Positions 26,194-36,899 of a stretch of DNA of 64,000 nt are shown one piece after another. The translations under genes and the position numbers were made by a program. The notes under the pieces are model-generated. The model was not told the DNA's origin and did no database searches. It saw nothing but the letters and a program-made list of their open reading frames with translations. Source of the stretch: Paulinella micropora (Eukaryota > Cercozoa > Imbricatea > Euglyphida); the NCBI GenBank assembly GCA_009731375.1, contig BJOX01000251.1, positions 408,624 through 472,623 on the forward strand. The letters are read 5' to 3'. Positions within the stretch are counted from its first letter, which is position 1. Each line of letters starts with the position of its first letter.

Positions 26194-29100
26194 CTGGAGG
26201 GGGAAGAAGAGAGGAAGGAGAAGACTGTGAAGTTTAACCCTAAAGTCACAGTGCTTTCTAATGCTGTTGTGCAGACTGGGCCAACGCTTCCTCTATGTGA
26301 AAACAAAGATGTGGGTACACAGAGACTGCAGCCCCAAGGTAGTCTCATACCCGTTCATACAGCACGGTTACCAATGATAACTGATGCAAATAGGAAGGCG
26401 AGACTTGCGATGGAGGCGAGGAGGCCAATGGCAGACGTATCGCCTCGGCCAAGCAAACAACCACGAACAGACTCAATGTCTACGGTCGCGGCGGGTGGCG
26501 AGCAAAAAGACAATGTGTGTACTCAAGTACCACAAGACAATGTCGCTCAAATAGTAAACGCACCAGTACCGCAGAATAATAAAAATGTTAATGAGGTGAA
26601 GCAGGAGGAGAAGAAGGAGGAGTTGAAAAACTTAGAGACAAGACTCCAAAATTTGGAACGTAAAGTTCTTGTTCTCGCAGCCAATATACACAGGCCCGAT
26701 GCTCTGTGTTACACGCAACTTTATTGTGAAACATTGAAGACAATATTAAAAGTTGGTAATGATACGATGGCGAATATTAATATTGTCGGCCGGAAGTTTT
26801 TAAATCGATACCGGGACTGGGTGGACGGAAATATGAAAAAGTCAACGGGCACTCTCAAAGGAGTGAGCAGCCGGACGGATATCACGGGAATCATCACACT
26901 GACCTTTAAATTGAAATCCGCACGAGTATACCGTATGGACCTCTATGTCGTCCCCGGTTACCACGGGTCAATATTACTATCGTATGACCAATTGGCTACG
27001 ATGGGGGCTGTGATTGATTGCGCCGCACGGCGAGTGATATATGGAGTAAAAAGAGGAGAAGAGAACGATATTGATCCCTTCAACGCTACTGACTCTTATG
27101 AGGCTTATGAGCTGAGTCTAGCGACGGATCACAAAAAGATGGCCATCGCACATGAGGCACTTGAGGTGTACGTTCACCCCCATGTCGTAAGACCGGATGA
27201 ACTGTCCTGGACCGACAATTGGGAATCCCAAGTGTGCACTGTCACAGTTCCGACATGCCATTGGGACAAAAAGTCTATTGATGACTTAATCGAGAAGCGA
27301 AAGGAGGAGATTATATGTGTCGCACAAAGAAGCCCGTCGTTGGCGAGATTCGCGGAAGGAGTAGGAACAGATGTCCATATTACTAACGGATACTGTTTCC
27401 ATGCGAAAGTAGGAGAAGAAAAAAGGGAGGCGTTTGTACCAAGGAGAACGGGGCGAATCCCGGATACTCCACCAGAAACTATTAAAAGTTTTATTACTGA
27501 TTTCTGTGGTGACGAGCCGACGTGGCCGCGTTCACTAACTGAAGTGAAGAAATGCTTACGGACTTTATTCGAAAATAATAAGCCGTATACTATTATCCTG
27601 CCATATAATGAGAAGACGATATGGGCGCAGGAAATAAGGGACCGGCTTATTGATCATCCTATACCGGTACCCTCTCGCAAGCAACAGCTAGTGGTGGCTT
27701 GTCGTATGGGAACTCGTGAGCAGAGCAGTGCATACAAGCGGAAGCTCAGAGACCTCGACAAGTTGAAATTGATACCGCAAGCATTCACATGCTTTGATGG
27801 TTTTTACACCCGTAAAGCTCCTTTGCAATACGCGAGACTCATTGACATGCTGGTGGAGCTCGGTAAAGATGATGAGCCGGACACGGTCACGTATGAAAAG
27901 ACGGGCCTAGATGATGTCTCGGAAGAGGACTTAGGCTTGGAGGAGGACAGAGAACCCCTCAAGCAGCATAAGCAGATGTCTGATGAAGATTTTCAAGAGG
28001 CGGCGCGGAAAATATTGGAAGAAGGAGTAGGCACGGAGAAGGAGAAGGAGCTTTTAAAAGCCAAATTAGAGGCGAACAAGGAAATTTTTGACCCTCCACA
28101 TGCAGGTGGTGTCAAGCCTGAAGATTTCACTGCGGTTATTTACAAAATACCGGGTGCGGAGCCGTCACCGGCACCACGAAGGGCGAATTTGAGTATACAT
28201 GAGGCGAAGATAGCGGAGGAGCTAGCAAGACAGCTGCTCAATGAGGACTTTATTGAGAGATCAACATCCTCAATAGTCTCACAACCGAGAATAGTGCCGA
28301 AGCCAGGAGGAGAATGGCGCCTGACAGTTAACTATGCTCGTGTTAACAAGGTGCTGGAGGAAGAGAGAAATCCTCTCCCGACATTAGAAGAAGGAAGGAG
28401 AGTACTGCGGAATGCAAAATTCTATTCGGTCATTGACCTTAAGAATGGCTTCTGGCAGATACCACTGGAGGAAAAGTCCAGATGGCTGACGGCGTTTGTG
28501 GTGGGTATGGAAATATACCAATGGAAAGTGCTTCCGATGGGCCTCAAGCAAGCCCCAGGACTTTTCCAGAAGGCGATGCAGAAGATGTTGAGCAGTCAGT
28601 ACGATGATTTGTCTGACGGTGGCTTTATGAGAAGGCGGGGACAGAAGGCGGGAGAATATGCATTTTGCTATATCGATGACATTATCGTATACTCTAACAC
28701 AATGGAGGAGCATATCGATCATTTGTCCGATATATTCAGGCGCATCGGAGCTTTTGGCCTGAAGTGCAATCTAAAGAAGTGTCAACTTGCCAAGACGAGT
28801 GTGACATACTTAGGGTACGAGATCTCCCATAATCGAGTCTCGATATCCAAAGAGAAGAGGGAGGAGATTATGAATCGACCGATACCGAAGAACCGCACTG
28901 AATTGCACTCATTCCTTGCGATGGCGCAATACTATAGCCAGTTTATACCCGATTGGGGTGCAACACGGGCTAAAGTGGAGAAAATGATAGATTTTGGAGA
29001 CTTTGAGAAGTGGGACGAAGAGGCTTTGCAAGCGTTTCATGCGCTCAAAGATCTCATTTACAAAGACCCGAAAGACGGAGGACTGGTGTTAACGATGCCC

Positions 29101-32007
29101 GACTTTACGAAACAATTCGTAGTCGATACAGACGCATCTAAGTTTGCGATTGGGGCTGTATTACAACAAGAGGATGAGGAGAAGAAATTACGCCCAATCA
29201 TGTTTATTAGTAGGAAGTTGTGTGCGGCGGAGAGAAACTATTGCACAAGGCAAAGAGAGGCGTTGGCGGTAGTATGGGCCCTCAAGAGGCTCAGAGAGTA
29301 TTTGTGGGGAGGACCTCAATTTACTGTCAGAACTGATCATCATAACCTGTTATGGTTGATGAATCATGAACAGACGGGACGGCTGGCGCGGTGGCAAGCG
29401 TTCTTGTCTTGTTTCGATTTTACAATGGTCCATCTACCGGGAAAGCGAAATGTGGTCGCTGATAGCCTCTCTAGGCTAGAGTTTAACTCAGAAGTATCGG
29501 CGTTGGTGTCCACGGTGGAGATGGAAGACTTGTCCACTGACAAGGTGTATGAGGTCAGCCACATTGAGGCGATGGAGATGGCGAGTGGAGTCCGATATGA
29601 CCGCACAGGTCTACGGTACAGTCCACAAGGCCCGGATCACGGGATATGTTGTGAGCTACATACCCAGGAGGACGCTGAGTGGTCCTATGAGGTATATGAG
29701 AATGCGAAGGCGAACATAAGAGAGGAAGAGGAGACGCAGGAAGTTTATGCGGAGCCTCCTCAAGAGCGGAGAAGTGACCTAGACGATGACCCGGAAAGAA
29801 TCGGGGTACGGCTAGAAGATGGTACTATCCATATAGCCTCGCCTACCGCATGGAGGCAACAACAGGCTCAAGATCCGGAGTTTAAAGAACTGATACAGTT
29901 ATATCAGAACCCGGATGAGCTACGGATGACGAAAGCGATCAAAGATCAGATGAAGGAGATGGGATGGAGAGATGGTCTACTGTGGTACAAGGGCCTTCAC
30001 GGTCGCTATGCGTCACAGCCGGACAAATGGACCCTTTGGGTACCGGAGAGTCTGAGACGATTTATATTTGTCGCAGCCCACAATTGCCCACTTTTGGCGC
30101 ATCCGGGTCGACAACGAACTCATATGTTCGTAGCGAGGCGATTCTGGTGGAAGAAGATGAAGGAGGAGATAGATCAGGCGGTGGATGCATGCATCCCGTG
30201 CAAGATAAACAAAACACCACTGAAGGCAAATTTCGGCCTGATTGGCGAATTTCCTCTTCATGCGGGGATGTTTGAGTTTATACACATTGATCATGTGGGA
30301 CCTTTCCCAGAATCGAAGGATGGTTACAAATACCTCCTTACGGCTATTGACAGAGCCACCAACTATGTGTGGATCATCCCTGTCAAAGACGTTACCGGCA
30401 AGACGACGGCCGAGGCGCTGATCGATAGGATCATCTCACAGATCGGAGTACCAAGAAAGATATGTTCTGATCGAGGCTCGGACTTTAATAACGAGGTCAT
30501 CGACAAACTATCTAAGTATTACGGGATGAAATGGCAATATGTTACTGCCTATAACCCGCGAGCAAATGGGAAAATCGAGCGGGTACACAGACCCCTCAAA
30601 GCCTCGCTAAAGATGTATTGCACGAAGAAGGAGAATCAAAGAGCATGGGTCGAGGCAGCACCATCATTTGCGTTTGCAATGAACTGTCTACCCTCTACGG
30701 CGTTAGGAGGCTCGAAGAGCTCAATCTCGCCATATCAGTTAGTATATGGGCGTGAGCCTGATATCCCGACTTCGCTCCTTCACCCAAAAGACACTTGGGC
30801 GGATGCGGATGAGTTGTTTGGGATGAGACTTAGAGTGAAGATGGAGGCGGAACAAATAGTCAGGGCGCATAGAGAGGCGGAGCGCCGAAAGACTGATGCT
30901 GAAGGGGTGCGACAAGCGCACTTGGATCAGATCAAGTTCCAGGTCGGGGATATTGTACTATTGTACCATCCTCAAGTCCCGAAGGGAGTCAGCTCTAAGC
31001 TGTTCACTCACTGGAAAGGACCTTATCAGATTATGGAACAGACGGGACCTCTGAATTACAAGATCAGGGGTAGAGGGAAGGTGCAAATTGTGAATGTAAG
31101 AAGGCTGATTAAGTATGATCCCTTCTTACTGGAAGATGAATCCGTTGAGGAGGCGTTAAAACGGATGAAGGATGATTTCAAAGAGGTGCCGCCCATCCAC
31201 AAGGAGGCTGGCATAGACCAAGACGATGCTTATCGGGCACCGATAGCTGAGAAGGAGGAGAGTGAGGTGGACAGCAAGGAGAAGACTGACCGCATAAGCG
31301 CGGTGGGGACTCAGTCCAAGTCTCCGCGAGAGCATAGCGGAAAGAAGGAGAAGATCACAGAGGCGCAGCTAAGGAGAGCGCGGAATGATCTTATCAACGA
31401 CCAACCGAGGAAGGCGATGAGGTCGATGAGATCAAAGGACGTCCACCAGGAGGAGGAGGGGACGGACACTGACCCAAACGCGGGCAACGTTGAGATTGTC
31501 CATGAGCGATGGAAGGAAGGCGATGCGATAGCAACCATCGCATGGGTGAAAAATGTTTTCTATCTGATGAGACCAGCGGAACAACATGTCGCTGATGACA
31601 CTCTCTCAGACTTATACTTGATGCGGGTCGTGGCGGTCCCACGACAGATGCGTGTCACACGGACACTCAAAATATCATCAGCCGCAAAGATAGTACAACC
31701 GATACTCCAGTTCTGGAGAAGTATGGACCCGGTTGAGGATCCAAAGGCAAGACATTATCTGCCAGTATATAAAGACGCAAAAAGTCTCGAGACATGGGAT
31801 GATACAATTACTCCCAGAGACAAGGATTACACTGCGTGGACCATTCAGACACTGCCAAGAGGAGTGCTTGATGTCCCTTTTGAATTATCGTTGGGCGGAA
31901 TCCCTAATAAGATCTGGGACATTCTCGAACAGTCAAAGTTCGATCTGACTTTTGTTGGTGGTCCTCCACCAGGCAAAGAAATCCGCGCCAGACGACGAAG
32001 GCAGTGA
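26194..32007 (+). CDS. Pol polyprotein: protease, RT, RNase H, integrase
   Basis: Open from just after the gag TGA to a TGA at 32005; no own ATG start. Residues are counted from the GTG at 26227. Protease at about 165-270: DTMA at 179-182 where DTGA/DSGA is normal, and the ATMGAVID strand near 258. RT at about 640-880: GEWRLTVNYARVN, YSVIDLKNGFWQIPL, LPMGLKQAPGLFQ, YIDD at 815-818. RNase H at about 955-1085: VVDTDAS, RQREALAVVWAL, RTDHHNL. Integrase: H-x6-H...C-x2-C (about 1284-1325), catalytic D1355, D1415, E1451 with exact D-35-E spacing, and a GPY/F module (HWKGPYQI, about 1595). The last ~300 residues, after the GPY module, are not recognised. All catalytic residues I can check are present except the altered protease Gly. 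Confidence 0.95.
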   Translation: MEGEEERKEKTVKFNPKVTVLSNAVVQTGPTLPLCENKDVGTQRLQPQGSLIPVHTARLPMITDANRKARLAMEARRPMADVSPRPSKQPRTDSMSTVAAGGEQKDNVCTQVPQDNVAQIVNAPVPQNNKNVNEVKQEEKKEELKNLETRLQNLERKVLVLAANIHRPDALCYTQLYCETLKTILKVGNDTMANINIVGRKFLNRYRDWVDGNMKKSTGTLKGVSSRTDITGIITLTFKLKSARVYRMDLYVVPGYHGSILLSYDQLATMGAVIDCAARRVIYGVKRGEENDIDPFNATDSYEAYELSLATDHKKMAIAHEALEVYVHPHVVRPDELSWTDNWESQVCTVTVPTCHWDKKSIDDLIEKRKEEIICVAQRSPSLARFAEGVGTDVHITNGYCFHAKVGEEKREAFVPRRTGRIPDTPPETIKSFITDFCGDEPTWPRSLTEVKKCLRTLFENNKPYTIILPYNEKTIWAQEIRDRLIDHPIPVPSRKQQLVVACRMGTREQSSAYKRKLRDLDKLKLIPQAFTCFDGFYTRKAPLQYARLIDMLVELGKDDEPDTVTYEKTGLDDVSEEDLGLEEDREPLKQHKQMSDEDFQEAARKILEEGVGTEKEKELLKAKLEANKEIFDPPHAGGVKPEDFTAVIYKIPGAEPSPAPRRANLSIHEAKIAEELARQLLNEDFIERSTSSIVSQPRIVPKPGGEWRLTVNYARVNKVLEEERNPLPTLEEGRRVLRNAKFYSVIDLKNGFWQIPLEEKSRWLTAFVVGMEIYQWKVLPMGLKQAPGLFQKAMQKMLSSQYDDLSDGGFMRRRGQKAGEYAFCYIDDIIVYSNTMEEHIDHLSDIFRRIGAFGLKCNLKKCQLAKTSVTYLGYEISHNRVSISKEKREEIMNRPIPKNRTELHSFLAMAQYYSQFIPDWGATRAKVEKMIDFGDFEKWDEEALQAFHALKDLIYKDPKDGGLVLTMPDFTKQFVVDTDASKFAIGAVLQQEDEEKKLRPIMFISRKLCAAERNYCTRQREALAVVWALKRLREYLWGGPQFTVRTDHHNLLWLMNHEQTGRLARWQAFLSCFDFTMVHLPGKRNVVADSLSRLEFNSEVSALVSTVEMEDLSTDKVYEVSHIEAMEMASGVRYDRTGLRYSPQGPDHGICCELHTQEDAEWSYEVYENAKANIREEEETQEVYAEPPQERRSDLDDDPERIGVRLEDGTIHIASPTAWRQQQAQDPEFKELIQLYQNPDELRMTKAIKDQMKEMGWRDGLLWYKGLHGRYASQPDKWTLWVPESLRRFIFVAAHNCPLLAHPGRQRTHMFVARRFWWKKMKEEIDQAVDACIPCKINKTPLKANFGLIGEFPLHAGMFEFIHIDHVGPFPESKDGYKYLLTAIDRATNYVWIIPVKDVTGKTTAEALIDRIISQIGVPRKICSDRGSDFNNEVIDKLSKYYGMKWQYVTAYNPRANGKIERVHRPLKASLKMYCTKKENQRAWVEAAPSFAFAMNCLPSTALGGSKSSISPYQLVYGREPDIPTSLLHPKDTWADADELFGMRLRVKMEAEQIVRAHREAERRKTDAEGVRQAHLDQIKFQVGDIVLLYHPQVPKGVSSKLFTHWKGPYQIMEQTGPLNYKIRGRGKVQIVNVRRLIKYDPFLLEDESVEEALKRMKDDFKEVPPIHKEAGIDQDDAYRAPIAEKEESEVDSKEKTDRISAVGTQSKSPREHSGKKEKITEAQLRRARNDLINDQPRKAMRSMRSKDVHQEEEGTDTDPNAGNVEIVHERWKEGDAIATIAWVKNVFYLMRPAEQHVADDTLSDLYLMRVVAVPRQMRVTRTLKISSAAKIVQPILQFWRSMDPVEDPKARHYLPVYKDAKSLETWDDTITPRDKDYTAWTIQTLPRGVLDVPFELSLGGIPNKIWDILEQSKFDLTFVGGPPPGKEIRARRRRQ

Positions 32008-32837
32008 CAAAGAAACTATTTTTCTTTATGCGTCTCAAATAAACTGATTGATTGCCCACGGCGTATCATGATTTGATCATGCATCATCAGTTATCAATAT
32101 GAATATTAAAAAGACTCAGTGATATAACTTGGCATTCGATCGCAACATACGAGTGCGAAAGGTCGATCGACGATGATACTACACCGTATACGGGGATCGC
32201 TAGTGTATTGAGCGATGGTGTTCCCGGGTATGACCCTTTCCAAGTCCTGGGATGATGTTCTCGAAAATGAAATGTTCTCTGAAACTTTCATTAAATTATT
32301 TTTTACGATAGATTATATACTGTCGTACCTGAGCACGGTCAATCTCTACTTGTGTCGGTATATCGCAGGGTCGGGTACATACACCTCGACTTCGGATATA
32401 GCTATTAGGACTGGCCCCCTAATACTATATCATAGGATATCCGCCTTATACAAGGGTATGTCATTAAAAAAGACAATGTACTTACGATCTCCCTGTGAAT
32501 AATAATAATAATAATGATAATGATAAGAAGAAGAAGGAGATCAAAGGGGGAATCGTACTACAGCACCAGGTTGCTTGTATTTTTTATTAATAGTACGTTT
32601 GTTCTTGACATACTGCCGAAAAAAAAAAAAAAAAAAAAAAGAGATTGAGGGGAAGGAGTTCAAAATTTACAAGAAAGGCTAGAGAATCCGCTTTGACGTG
32701 CCGTATGAGGATATATTTATCGTCTTTTAGCGTCTATCCGTGGGTCGATGCGCTGTGTGGCATGACTCCATAGCGCATACTATTTGCAGAAAGAAATCAG
32801 AAGGTGTATGACGAAAATGCTATTTCCGTCATAAAAT
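32008..32837 (+). promoter_or_regulatory. 3' untranslated region of the LTR element
   Basis: About 830 nt without a long ORF. Contains short (AAT)n and (GAA)n at 32500-32540 and an A22 run at about 32619-32640. No envelope, no antisense gene. Confidence 0.6.
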
Positions 32838-32848
32838 CGGGAGGGGGT
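32838..32848 (+). promoter_or_regulatory. Polypurine tract
   Basis: CGGGAGGGGGT lies two bases before the 3' LTR, in the position of the plus-strand primer. Confidence 0.7.
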
Positions 32849-32850
32849 AC

Positions 32851-33089
32851 TGTAGGCATCACCCCCCGGATAGCCGGTAAAAATACCTTTTCCTGGTGAC
32901 AGGTGCACCAGCTTGTTTTTCAGTATTATTTGTCCGGATTTGGACCTGATGCCATTTTATTCCTGGTCTGTTGCCGTTTTCCTTTTTTTGGCTTCACTGA
33001 GCTAATACAACGAGACATCATTCTCATTCTTGAGGACTGTGTTTGGTTGTATTACCGACTTTTTTCGAGCTATCGTGGGGGGCATTACA
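32851..33089 (+). repeat. 3' LTR
   Basis: Matches the 5' LTR base for base except AAAAA versus AAAAAA near its start and GGGGGG versus GGGGG near its end. Followed by TACT. Confidence 0.95.
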
Positions 33090-33093
33090 TACT
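33090..33093. repeat. Target-site duplication, right (TACT)
   Basis: Same four bases as 22477-22480. Confidence 0.8.
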
Positions 33094-33499
33094 ATTGCGA
33101 AAGCCGCTGTGGCGCAATTATGATTTGAAACTTTCAGCGCTGGTTATAAGCTCTCAAAGATATCTTGGCAGCATGGTCATAGTATTATATTACCGGCAAT
33201 ACATTGAGCCGCCGAGTTGAACAGTGAGATTAGAGTTCAACAGAGTTGGATCAGTGAACCGTCCCCAGTGTAGCAATGATACCGCGGCCTCATTGAAGCC
33301 TTCATCGATTTGCCGCAAACCTGTCTTGTATTAATATTGCCTTTTTTCCACCGAACGACTTTTATTTACAAGTTTTATTTCAACCGATTTCTTTTCAAGT
33401 TTTTTTTAACATAAGCCGCCCACTGTTTTATATAATACAATGCTTGCCACTCGTATCGGTAACGTCATGCTTTTCAACTTTTTTTTTTCCAGTTTTTTT
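33094..33499. other. Unique sequence, no gene recognised
   Basis: About 400 nt of non-repetitive sequence with T-rich runs (33330-33500). This is the right flank of the LTR insertion. No ORF, no repeat relationship found within the window. Confidence 0.6.
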
Positions 33500-33812
33500 T
33501 TAAGTGAGAACTTTTTTTTACAAAAACTCACTTTTAATATTAATATTAATAGAAATAAGAGCCACTCAGTCTAGCTGGAGCAGGAGGAGGAGGAGGGGGA
33601 GAGAGGGAGAGAGAGAGCGAGAGAGAAGGGTCGGAATCGGGACGAAGTAGTTCAAACATCTGAAATTCCCTTCACTTCATTCGGTTGCGGCGTGAATTTG
33701 GACGGGTTGGAAAAGTCCCAGGAAGTAGTGATCATCATATTCGAAGGCAGGAAGGTGATACAAAACCAGTGAGACATAGGATGCGACCAAGACGGCCTCG
33801 CCAGAACTGATA
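33500..33812 (+). repeat. Family C interspersed repeat, copy 1
   Basis: About 315 bp shared with 41289-41606 at roughly 95% by eye. It starts in TTTTTTTAAGTG and AATATTAATATTAAT, has a short (GGA)/(GA)n stretch, then GGGTCGGAATCGGGACGAAG and continues to CTCGCCAGAACTGATA, where GATA/GGAT repeats begin. Both copies keep one open frame ([19 protein letters not shown] then [20 protein letters not shown]), so it may be a fragment of a coding element. Unassigned. Confidence 0.8.
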
Positions 33813-33974
33813 AGTAGATAGATGGATGGATGGATGGATGGATGGATGGATAGATGCATGGATGGATGGATGGATGGATGGGTGGGTGGATGGATGGATG
33901 GATGGATTGATGGGTGGATGGATGGATGGATGGTCCTGGATGGATGGGTGGGTGGGTGGATGGGTGGGTGGATG

Positions 33975-34035
<61 letters not shown>

Positions 34036-34046
34036 CTATACGTAGG

Positions 34047-34125
<79 letters not shown>

Positions 34126-34150
34126 TCAGATAGATAGATAGATAGATATA
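33813..34150. repeat. (GGAT)n and (GATA)n
   Basis: GATG/GGAT with GGTG variants, then pure (GATA)n up to the family A copy. Confidence 0.95.
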
Positions 34151-34687
34151 GATGAGATATCGACTAATGTCAGAAAAAAGGAGCTTCTGATTTCGTCAAC
34201 CAAGGAAGTCTGTGAATAAAGTATTGACCCGATGCCCAGCTAAGCCGTGATGTTTGCACGGAAGGGACTGATACAGGCGATACCAAAGCTCCCTAGTACC
34301 AGGCGGGGCCAGGGCTCGTTCCATAAGCGCCCCTTGCAGAACGAGCTCCCACCTCCATTACAGAGGGCCCAGTAAGCAGATGGAGTTTCGAGACTGTTCG
34401 ACAGTCTAGTATAAACCGACAGAGCACTGTGGGTTTTATTCCGGGCTCAACAAGCGAGAAAGGGCACCCTGAGGGAACAGGATTGTGCTTCCCGTCGCTA
34501 TTTCTGCATGTGACTCATAGGCGTATGGCTAGGCACACATAAGCCACGGGCCCAGCACACCCACACCATCCCCTAATTCTCTGTCTGTCGACAGATGGCA
34601 CCCATTTCAAAACATCAAGCCCAAGGGAGGGTCAGTGACACCTCAAGTGGCCTTAGTTCATTCCGTGGAGTAAGTGATGAGATCAAC
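34151..34687 (+). mobile_element. Family A interspersed element, copy A1 (full)
   Basis: Family A is a ~545-bp unit. It begins GATGAGATATCGACTAATGT CAGAAAAAAGGAGC, passes through CCCTAGTACCAGGCGGGGCC, a GACTGT-TCG-ACAGTC hairpin and the palindrome TCTGTCGACAGA, and ends GTGGAGTAAGTGATGAGATC AACT. A1 is preceded by (GATA)n and followed head-to-tail by a truncated A2. It lacks the GGCACCCCACC segment seen in other copies. No ORF is conserved. It may be a non-autonomous retroelement or the 3' part of a larger one. Confidence 0.85.
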
Positions 34688-34837
34688 TGATGAGATATCG
34701 ACTAATGTCAGAAAAAAGGAGCTTCTGATTTCGTCAACCAAGGAAGTCTGTGAATTAAGTATTGACCCGATGCCCAGCTAAGCCGTGATGTTTGCACGGA
34801 AGGGACTAATACAGGCGATACCAAAGCTCCCTAGTAC
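34688..34837 (+). mobile_element. Family A copy A2 (first 150 bp only)
   Basis: Directly abuts A1 and stops at CCCTAGTAC, where (GATA)n begins. Copies cut at various points but always abutting GATA recur through the region. Confidence 0.85.
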
Positions 34838-34923
<86 letters not shown>

Positions 34924-34932
34924 GTAGATAGG

Positions 34933-34983
<51 letters not shown>

Positions 34984-35013
34984 GTAGGTAGGTAGATATA
35001 TAGATATATATAT

Positions 35014-35079
<66 letters not shown>

Positions 35080-35082
35080 GAG
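34838..35082. repeat. (GATA)n with GGTA variants
   Basis: Tetranucleotide array between A2 and the non-LTR 3' fragment; ORFs reading YLSIYLS are its translation. Confidence 0.95.
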
Positions 35083-35766
35083 ATGTCGCAAAGGAATGTA
35101 GTCCTTGCAAAGGAACGCAGTTTCACATCAAACAATAATTTGTGTACTGTGCATGTGTCCGGGATGGGAATCACGGGTAGACTGTGTTCTGGAAAAAGAA
35201 GAGGAGGAAGGACGTTGAAGAAAAAGGCAATCTAGGAATGGAGAGTGGGAGGATAAGGAAGAAGAGAAAGAAAAGGAAGCCGTTAGTCCAAGTGTTTTGA
35301 GCACCGTAAGCTTGCGCAAGCTACAATGATGACATTGTATGAGGCCTAAACCCCCGCAGGGACCTAGCCCGGGCTATGCAACACTGGACGGCTATGATGG
35401 AATGCAGTCACCAATACGGACTAGAGGAAGATTAGTCCAATTTTTGACTGCACAGGAGCGATAAATCGCAAAAGAGCAACGAGCTACGCAGGAGGATAGC
35501 TTGAAGCAAAGGGATTTGGATTGGGGATGGGAAAAACCCAAGGCGCGGAAACATCGATGAACAGAGAACGATACCATGCCGCGAGCCCCGCATTCGATTG
35601 GTCGAAGGTGGCAGGTCCATCCGTTGTCCTCGATTTGAGATTTGAGCTTGTTGTATCGGTTGGTCTTGTAGGCTCGTGCGTCAAGGATGTTTTCCTCGAC
35701 CGGGCACGTTAGCTCGATCAGAATACATATCTTGGTAGACAGTGACCAGACAACGATATCGGGGCG

Positions 35767-35770
<4 letters not shown>
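35083..35770 (-). mobile_element. Non-LTR element 1: 5'-truncated 3' fragment
   Basis: Same family as 49806-53364, about 95% similar by eye. It begins (3' end of the element) at GATGTCGCAAAGGAATGTAG next to (GATA)n and ends at ATCGGGGCGG, again next to (GATA)n. On the minus strand it encodes the end of the protein, starting inside the endonuclease motif (DIV.WS) and continuing through LTCPVEENILDARAYKTNRY and CGARGMVSFSVHRCFRAL. This copy lacks the small rearrangement that breaks that frame in the longer element. Confidence 0.85.
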
Positions 35771-35849
<79 letters not shown>

Positions 35850-35850
35850 G
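35771..35850. repeat. (GATA)n
   Basis: Pure tetranucleotide array joining the non-LTR fragment to A3. Confidence 0.95.
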
Positions 35851-36423
35851 GATGAGATATCCACTAATGTCAGAAAAAAGGAGCTTCTGATTTCGTCAAC
35901 CAAGGAAGTCTGTGGGTAAAGTATTAACCCGATGCCCAGCTAAGCCGTGATGTTTGCACGGAAGGGACTGATACAGGCGATACCAAAGCTCCCTAGTACC
36001 AGGCGGGGCCAGGGCTCGTTCCATAAGCGCCCCTTGCAGAACGAGCTCCCACCTCCATTACAGAGGACCCAGTAAGCAGATGGAGTTTCGAGACTGTTCG
36101 ACAGTCTAGTATAAACCGACAGAGCACTGTGGGTTTTATTCCGGGCTCAACAAGCGAGAAAGGGCACCCTGAGGGAACAGGATTGTGCTTCCCGTCGCTA
36201 TTTCGGCATGTGACTTATAGGCGTATGGCTAGGCACACATAAGGCACCCCACCACGGGCCCAGCACACCCACACCATCCCCTAATTCTCTGTCTGTCGAC
36301 AGATTGCACCCATTTCAAAAAAACCAAGCCCAAGGGAGGGTCAGTGACACCTCAAGTGGCCTTGGTTCACTTCGTGGAGTAAGTGATGAGATCAACTGAT
36401 GAGATATCGACTAATGTCAGAAA
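35851..36423 (+). mobile_element. Family A copy A3 (full)
   Basis: Complete unit, running a few bases into a second unit (GATATCGACTAATGTCAGAA) before (GATA)n resumes. Flanked on both sides by GATA repeats. Confidence 0.85.
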
Positions 36424-36439
36424 TAGATAGATAGATAGA

Positions 36440-36899
36440 TATGTTTAATGTTTAATCTATGGGCGTGGCTTAGCTTGAAAAGCCATGGCCTCCTATACTA
36501 CCCCCGGACAAGAACTTTCAGCACCGGCCAAGCTGCACACCAACCACTGTCTCGCTGTGGTTGGTGTCTGTGCCCAGTTCAAGCCGAAAGGTAGCCGAGC
36601 CCTTTTGAACTATACGGGACAACACTAGAACACTCCCCAGGAGCGTGTGCCCTAAGGAGATGATGCCATGAGCAAGTCGAGGTTTCAGGAGTTCACGCTC
36701 GTTGTGAGTTACCTTCTACAACCCCGACTTCATCAACCCTTTGCATCACGCCCCGACTTCATCAGCCATGGTCAGGAGTTGGTTGCCTGTTTAGCCCTTG
36801 CGCTGCGCGCGATTAACGGCGGACACAAAATCGTCATTGTAGGAGATAGTTAGATCTGAACCCTAGGCTGAGTTGCCAGTGGCAGAGACCGTCTCCAGG

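Larger units (their letters stand above)
22481..33089 (+). mobile_element. Complete Ty3/gypsy-type LTR retrotransposon, 10.6 kb
   Basis: Order: 239-bp LTR, leader of about 790 nt, gag, TGA, pol (protease, reverse transcriptase, RNase H, integrase), 3' untranslated region of about 850 nt, polypurine tract, 239-bp LTR. The PR-RT-RH-IN order is that of Ty3/gypsy (Metaviridae-type) elements. Both coding regions are open and the LTRs differ only by a 1-nt A-run change and a 1-nt G-run change, so insertion is recent on the genome's timescale. It lies just downstream of the kinase gene, in the same orientation. No envelope-like ORF is present. Confidence 0.95.

Noticed and set aside
26227-26229. GTG at 26227 as an independent start for pol
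   Set aside because: The frame is already open back to the gag TGA and there is no initiation context. Readthrough of the TGA explains expression better.
32008-32850. Envelope or accessory gene downstream of pol
   Set aside because: No ORF above about 95 codons and no signal peptide or membrane-spanning pattern.
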